DNA of 64,000 bases from Oryzomicrobium terrae (GTDB taxonomy: Bacteria; Pseudomonadota; Gammaproteobacteria; Burkholderiales; Rhodocyclaceae): the NCBI RefSeq assembly GCF_008274805.1, contig NZ_CP022579.1, positions 3,286,001 through 3,350,000 on the forward strand. The letters are read 5' to 3'. Position numbers and translations under genes: made by a program. This document shows, piece after piece, positions 59,671 to 64,000 of the stretch (the stretch's first letter is position 1; each line of letters starts with the position of its first letter). Below the pieces are notes generated by a model. It did not search any database. It worked only from the letters and a program-made list of their open reading frames with translations, and was not told the DNA's origin.

Positions 59671-59684
59671 ACACCCGGCGGAGG

Positions 59685-60077
59685 TTAGAACAGGGAGTCG
59701 GACCGAGGGGCTGTCGCTTCGCTGGAAGCGTCTGCCTTGCCCCGGAGCGCCTCATCCAGTTTGGCCTCCATGGCGCCGATTCTACGCTGAAAGTCAGGGG
59801 TGTCAAAACCCTCTTGAGCCTCTGCCGCCGGGGCATCTCCCGCCTGGGGGGCGGAGGCGGAACGACGTAGGGCGAGCAGGTCGTGGGCCAGGTTGAGGGC
59901 CGCCATCACCGCCACCCGCTCGGCACCGCCGGAACGGGTGCGGGCGGTGATTTGCTTGACCTGCTCATCCACCAGGGCGACCGCCGCCAGCAGTGCCTCG
60001 CGCTCCTCGGGAGGACAGGCGACCCGGTATTCCCGGCCGAGGAGTTGCACGTCGAGAAAATTGGACTCGGCGCTCAT
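59685..60077 (-). CDS. zapA: Cell division protein ZapA
   Basis: 130 residues. The N-terminal ZapA domain (LDVQLLGREYRVACPPEEREALLAAVALVDE) and the coiled-coil stretch are clear; an Ala/Gln/Pro linker and a second helix extend it to 130 residues, longer than E. coli ZapA (109). It bundles FtsZ filaments at the Z ring. It is followed by the 6S RNA and preceded by a ZapB-like gene, 72 bases away, a common cluster. Confidence 0.94.
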   Translation of the reverse strand: MSAESNFLDVQLLGREYRVACPPEEREALLAAVALVDEQVKQITARTRSGGAERVAVMAALNLAHDLLALRRSASAPQAGDAPAAEAQEGFDTPDFQRRIGAMEAKLDEALRGKADASSEATAPRSDSLF

Positions 60078-60149
60078 GGTCGTAGACCTTTGCAGGAAAG
60101 TTCGAAGGGAGGGAGAAAAAAAGAAGGGCCGGGCAGGGCGGCGGGGCCG

Positions 60150-60347
60150 TTACTTGTCTTCGGGCACCCGGGCGAGCAGCGTCTCCACCCTGCTCCGGGC
60201 GGCCGCCATGCGGGCCGTCAAATCGGCGTTGCGCGCTTCCGCCGCCGCCAGCTGGGCCTTGAGGGCGGCGTTTTCGCCGCGCAGGGCCTGACACAGGCCG
60301 ACCACTTGGTCGACCTTGCTTTCGAGGGTGGCGAGCTGGTTCTCCAT
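60150..60347 (-). CDS. Small coiled-coil protein (ZapB-like / TIGR02449)
   Basis: 65 residues, one continuous coiled coil: LATLESKVDQVVGLCQALRGE and then ALKAQLAAAEARNADLTARM. The type precedes zapA in many beta- and gammaproteobacteria and is presumed to take part in cell division with ZapA. ATG at 60347; an in-frame start 9 bases upstream is also possible. Confidence 0.82.
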   Translation of the reverse strand: MENQLATLESKVDQVVGLCQALRGENAALKAQLAAAEARNADLTARMAAARSRVETLLARVPEDK

Positions 60348-60535
60348 GGCGCGCACTATAGAGGCGCAAACTCTTCCCGGTCAAGGAGTAAGCGCCGGAT
60401 TTGAAGGTGTTTTGTGGATTATCGCCTCCCGTTCCCGCCTTGCCCCTACGGCCGTCACCGGGGTATCCTCCGCCCCTCGCCGTTGCCCGGTTCCAGGTCG
60501 CTCACCGACCCCTGCCGGCGCATTCGGCCCCTTGC

Positions 60536-60732
60536 CAGGTGCTGCGCGCGACCCCATCGCCGCGGTTAAACGGGAAACAGGTGCGCACGACTCCCCGAGT
60601 CCGCCAGGCCTGTGCTGCCCCCGCAACGGTAAGCGAGTAGGTGCCCCCTCATGCCACTGGGCTTATGCCTGGGAAGGCGGGACGCCACCCCGGAGATTCC
60701 TCCGGTCTCGCAAGCCCGGATACCGGCCTGTC
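60536..60732 (+). promoter_or_regulatory. Cobalamin riboswitch (AdoCbl element)
   Basis: All hallmarks are present: GGTTAAACGGGAAACAGGTG (60574-60593), the GCCCCCGCAACGGTAA core (60617-60632), a pairing arm region CACCCCGGAGATTCCTCCGG and the B12 box CAAGCCCGGATACCGGCC (60710-60727). It lies 150 bases before the receptor ATG at 60883. B12 binding would hide the ribosome site and repress the two downstream receptors. Outer limits are approximate. Confidence 0.93.
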
Positions 60733-60882
60733 AGGGACACAAGCGGAAGTGCTGCGGGAGGCGGCATGGCGTGTGGACTCCCCGGCGCCGCCGCCTTGTC
60801 CCCGCCTGACATCTCCCCGGTACTGCATCAGAACCGGCCACAGCCTGCGGGGACGCTCGCGGTGGCACAAGGGAGTCCCTCC

Positions 60883-62847
60883 ATGTCCAGCACCATCCTG
60901 CGGGCCGCCGTTTGCGCCCTGCCCGCCTGTTTGCTCCTGCCTGCATCCCATCTCCGCGCCGAAGAAGTCATGGCGCCGGTGGTCGTCACCGCCACCCGCT
61001 TCGCCGACCCGGATCCGCGCATTCCGGCCAACATCAGCGTCATCACCCGGGACGACATCCGCACCACGCCGGCCCTCAACCTGCCCGATTTGCTGGCCAC
61101 CCGGGCCGGCGTCAACGTCAGCCCCATGTATGGCCCCCTGGGCATCGATGCGACGGTGGATATCGGTGGTTTCGGCGTCACAGCCACCAGCAACACCCTG
61201 ATCCTGGTCGACGGCCAACGTCTCAATCCCATCGACTCAGCCAACCTGATCTGGGCCGCACTCCCGCTAGAAAGTATCGAGCGCATCGAAATCATGCGCG
61301 GCTCCGGCACCGTGCTGTACGGTGACCGGGCAACCAGCGGGGTGATCAACATCATCACCGACAAGTCGGGGAAACCCCGCGCTTCCGCAACCGCCACCGT
61401 CGGCAGCTACGGCTATCGGGGACTGGATGCCAGCGTTGCCACCGGCAACGAGCACGCCTACTTCAACCTGTTCGCCCGCTACGCCGACAGCGACGGCTAC
61501 CGGCGCAACAACTGGCAGAACCAGCAGGCCGCCAGCGGCCGGGCCGGCCTCAAGCTGGAGCGGGGCGAAGTCTTCACTGACTACGCCGTCTACAAGGAAG
61601 CCTCCGGCCTGCCAGGAGCCTTGACCCAGCCTCAGTTCCAGGCCAATCCGCGCAACGCATCGACGCTCTTCGACAACCAGTGGAAAGAAGGCTATCGCCT
61701 ACGCCCGGGCATAACCTATGCCCTCACTGACACCGTGACTGTCGAGGGCGAAATTGCCAGTGAGCACCAGGATGTAAAAAGTACGTTCGTGGACTACGGT
61801 GGCGCCAGCAATCGGGTGCGCGACACCCTAGCCTTCACCCCCCGGCTGCGCTGGAGCCACGGCCTGGGCTCCCTGGCCAGTGTGACGGTGGCCGGCCTGG
61901 ATCACTACGACGGCACCGTATCTGCGACCAACCGGGGATCGGCCAACCAGTGGGCGCACCAGACCAGTACCGCCTACTACCTGCAAAACGTCACGAACCT
62001 GACCCAGCAGCTGAGCCTGACCATGGGAGGACGTAGCCAGAGCATGAGCCAATCGGCCAATCAGGCTGAATTTGGGCTCCAATCTGCCATGGCGGGCCGG
62101 TCCAATCGCACCCGCAACGCTTACGACATCGGCCTGGCCTACGCTCAGGACGCCTGGCGGGTGTACGGCAAGACCGGTACCACGTTCCGCTTTGCCAACA
62201 TCGACGAATTGTTCGGCAACCCCTTTGGCACCACTCCGTTCTTCGCCGGCAACATCCACCCCCAGCACGGCACCATCCAGGAGGTGGGCGGCAGCCTGAA
62301 ACTAGGCGCCTGGAGCACCAAGCTGTCCTTCTCCCGCCTCGATCTGACCGATGAAATCGGCTACGACCCGAGCAACTACACCAACACCAACTTCAAGCCT
62401 ACCCGGCGTGACAGCGCCAACTTTGAACTCGAGTGGAAAGCCAGCGACCGCTGGAACAACCGCTTCACCTACACCTACCTGGACGCCACTTTCCGCAGCG
62501 GCGCCAACGCCGGCAAGACCGTGCCCCTGGCCCCCCGGGACCAGGCGACGCTGCAGAGCACCTGGAAGGGGGGAGCCTGGGGCACCTATTCGCTGGCGGC
62601 GCGCTACGTCGGCAACCGTCGTCTGGACGGCGACTTTGCCAACCAGCAAAGCTGGCTGGCCGGGTACTTCACCGCCGACTTGCAGGGGTCCTGGACGGTG
62701 CAGAAGGTGACACTGACCGCCAAGCTGCTCAACGCCCTGGACAAGAAGTACTCGCCCTACGCTTACTTTCAAGCCTACGACAGCACCATTAACTACTACC
62801 CCGCCGACGGCCGTACCGCCTACGTCTCGGCCCGCTACGACTTCTAA
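60883..62847 (+). CDS. btuB: TonB-dependent outer-membrane receptor, B12-regulated (BtuB-like)
   Basis: 654 residues. Signal peptide about 1-26 (cut after LRA); TonB-box-like VVVTATR (33-39), a plug domain (ISVITRDDIRTTPALNLPDLLATRAGVNV, ILVDGQRLNPID) and a 22-strand-type barrel ending in a C-terminal Phe (SARYDF). It is placed directly under the cobalamin riboswitch, so cobalamin or its precursors are the likely ligands; the sequence alone does not fix the ligand. AAGGGAG precedes the ATG. Confidence 0.88.
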   Translation: MSSTILRAAVCALPACLLLPASHLRAEEVMAPVVVTATRFADPDPRIPANISVITRDDIRTTPALNLPDLLATRAGVNVSPMYGPLGIDATVDIGGFGVTATSNTLILVDGQRLNPIDSANLIWAALPLESIERIEIMRGSGTVLYGDRATSGVINIITDKSGKPRASATATVGSYGYRGLDASVATGNEHAYFNLFARYADSDGYRRNNWQNQQAASGRAGLKLERGEVFTDYAVYKEASGLPGALTQPQFQANPRNASTLFDNQWKEGYRLRPGITYALTDTVTVEGEIASEHQDVKSTFVDYGGASNRVRDTLAFTPRLRWSHGLGSLASVTVAGLDHYDGTVSATNRGSANQWAHQTSTAYYLQNVTNLTQQLSLTMGGRSQSMSQSANQAEFGLQSAMAGRSNRTRNAYDIGLAYAQDAWRVYGKTGTTFRFANIDELFGNPFGTTPFFAGNIHPQHGTIQEVGGSLKLGAWSTKLSFSRLDLTDEIGYDPSNYTNTNFKPTRRDSANFELEWKASDRWNNRFTYTYLDATFRSGANAGKTVPLAPRDQATLQSTWKGGAWGTYSLAARYVGNRRLDGDFANQQSWLAGYFTADLQGSWTVQKVTLTAKLLNALDKKYSPYAYFQAYDSTINYYPADGRTAYVSARYDF

Positions 62848-62856
62848 GACCGCTTC

Positions 62857-64000
62857 ATGAGCCGCCCCACCCCAACCTCCCTGGCCGCCCTCTCCTCCCT
62901 TGGCCTGGCGGCCGGATGCGCCATCGGCCCGATCGCCCCGGTCTGGGCCGATGAAGCCGAGCTGGCTCCGGTCACCGTCACCGCCTCCCGGGCGCCGGTG
63001 CGCCTCGACCATGCCACCGGGCAGATCGAAGTCGTCACCCGGGAAGAGATCGAGGCGCGCAACCCCGGCCGCCTGACCGACATCCTCAACCTGCTGCCCG
63101 GGGTGTTCACCTCTCCGGGCAAGGGGATGCTGCAACCGAGCCCGGGGTTCGCCCTGCGCGGCATGCCCGACGACCGTCGCACCCTGGTGCTGGTGGACGG
63201 CCTGCCCCTCAACGACGGCTATTCCGGCAGTTCCAGCCTGGGCGGCCTGTCGCCGGACCTGGTGGATCAGGCCGAGGTGCTCTACGGGCCGATGTCGTCC
63301 CTGTACGGCGGCAACGCCATGGGCGGGGTGATCAACTTCGTCACGCGCATGCCGACCAAGACCGAGTTCAAGCTGCGCGCCGGTTACGGCAACCCCTTCG
63401 AGGCCGGCAAGGCCCCGGAAGGCGTGCGGAAGGTTTTCGGCTCCGCCGGAACCCGGCTGGACAACGGGCTATCCCTGCTGATCACCGCCAACTGGGCCGC
63501 CACCGACGGCTACAAGAGCGACTGGGTGACCTCCACCGCCAACACCAACGGCGCCCGCTACATGACCGGCAAGGACGGCAAGCCCGGCTACCTCTACGGC
63601 AAGAAGGGCGACAACACCTGGGACGAGGACGGTGCCGCGATAAAGCTGGAGCAGCGCCTCTCCGACGGCAGCCGTTGGCGGCTGGGCTGGCAGCGCCAAC
63701 GCTACGACTACGGCTACGACCGCAGCCCGGAAACCTATCTGCGTAAGCCGGGCGGCCTACCGGACTACGGTTCCACCCCATCCCTGTTTGCCGGCGGAAA
63801 CGGTGGTTTTGAACGCAATCTCTTCCACGCAGGCTTCGACACCGACCTGGGCATCGGCCGCCTCAACGTGCTGGCGAGCTACAACAACGTGGTCAGCAAC
63901 TACTACGTGACGCCCACGGGCAACGTCAGCGGCGGCGCGGGACGCATCTCAGACTCCCCCGCGCAGAGCGCCTCCCTGGACGCCTACTGGACGGCCCCCC
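62857..64000 (+). CDS. Second TonB-dependent receptor, 3' end cut by window
   Basis: 381 codons visible and open to the window end. Signal peptide about 1-31 (cut after VWA); TonB-box-like LAPVTVTASR, plug with VVTREEIEARNPGRLTDILNLLPGVF, LVLVDGLPLNDGYSG and YGPMSSLYGGNAMGGVINFVT, then barrel strands. Similar in type but not in detail to the first receptor. It starts 10 bases after it, so it shares the riboswitch-controlled transcript. No clear ribosome site precedes the ATG (AAGAC is weak). Confidence 0.9.
   Translation, partial: MSRPTPTSLAALSSLGLAAGCAIGPIAPVWADEAELAPVTVTASRAPVRLDHATGQIEVVTREEIEARNPGRLTDILNLLPGVFTSPGKGMLQPSPGFALRGMPDDRRTLVLVDGLPLNDGYSGSSSLGGLSPDLVDQAEVLYGPMSSLYGGNAMGGVINFVTRMPTKTEFKLRAGYGNPFEAGKAPEGVRKVFGSAGTRLDNGLSLLITANWAATDGYKSDWVTSTANTNGARYMTGKDGKPGYLYGKKGDNTWDEDGAAIKLEQRLSDGSRWRLGWQRQRYDYGYDRSPETYLRKPGGLPDYGSTPSLFAGGNGGFERNLFHAGFDTDLGIGRLNVLASYNNVVSNYYVTPTGNVSGGAGRISDSPAQSASLDAYWTAP

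Overview
This is a 64 kb GC-rich (about two-thirds G+C by eye), densely coded chromosomal stretch. I infer a betaproteobacterium of the Rhodocyclales type (Azospira/Dechlorosoma-like). The basis is a yqgE-ruvX-pyrR-pyrB-pyrC' cluster with a degenerate dihydroorotase, a yggT-proC-yggS / pilT-pilU block, zapA followed by a 6S RNA, several small c-type cytochromes, an NnrS-like protein and a PEP-CTERM protein. The species call is inference. I saw no insertion sequence, prophage, CRISPR array, tRNA or rRNA.

Layout. 0-3.6 kb: pyrimidine synthesis operon. 4-9.4 kb: yggU-yggT-proC-yggS (minus), then twitching ATPases pilT-pilU and a gamma-carbonic-anhydrase-like protein. 9.5-18.3 kb: PEP-CTERM protein, cytochrome c, rRNA methyltransferase, hemJ, an SDR, a ferredoxin-type reductase, an HDOD signalling protein, an NnrS-like membrane protein with a SufT/DUF59 partner, and a secreted protein. 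18.3-23.2 kb: complete branched-chain amino acid ABC transporter livK-H-M-G-F (minus). 23.4-29.5 kb: cytochrome c, selO, cytochrome c4, ilvD, lgt. 29.5-43.7 kb: acyl-CoA region with malonyl-CoA decarboxylase, a VOC (epimerase-like) protein, propionyl-CoA carboxylase pccA-pccB, meaB, B12-dependent methylmalonyl-CoA mutase, a divergent GntR regulator and an enoyl-CoA hydratase; a diguanylate cyclase and an unknown protein sit inside it. 43.9-47.1 kb: DNA alkylation repair cluster alkB-ada / alkA. 47.2-51.1 kb: operon with a class D beta-lactamase among small unknown proteins, then csaA and a PAP2 phosphatase. 51.3-59.3 kb: pepN, an MBL/beta-CASP hydrolase, acetate permease actP with its DUF485 partner, and a TauE exporter. 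59.5-64 kb: 6S RNA, zapA, a zapB-like gene, a cobalamin riboswitch and two tandem TonB-dependent receptors, the second cut by the window end.

How it fits together. The carboxylase, MeaB, mutase and probable epimerase form a propionyl-CoA to succinyl-CoA route that needs B12. The cobalamin riboswitch with outer-membrane receptors at 60.5-64 kb would supply that cofactor. The alkylation genes are divergent, and each of ada and alkA carries a candidate Ada box about 70 bp before its start codon.

The least expected signal is a dispersed family of imperfect palindromes (near 3.7, 16.1, 43.85, 44.75 and 51.1 kb) with shared motifs. Four of the five lie in gaps between convergent genes that lack an ordinary terminator hairpin. 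Most other convergent gaps carry an ordinary hairpin instead. No wholly new multi-gene system is evident; the repeat family, the Ada-box pair, an activator-like palindrome before actP and a possible small RNA near 58.1 kb are the best leads.
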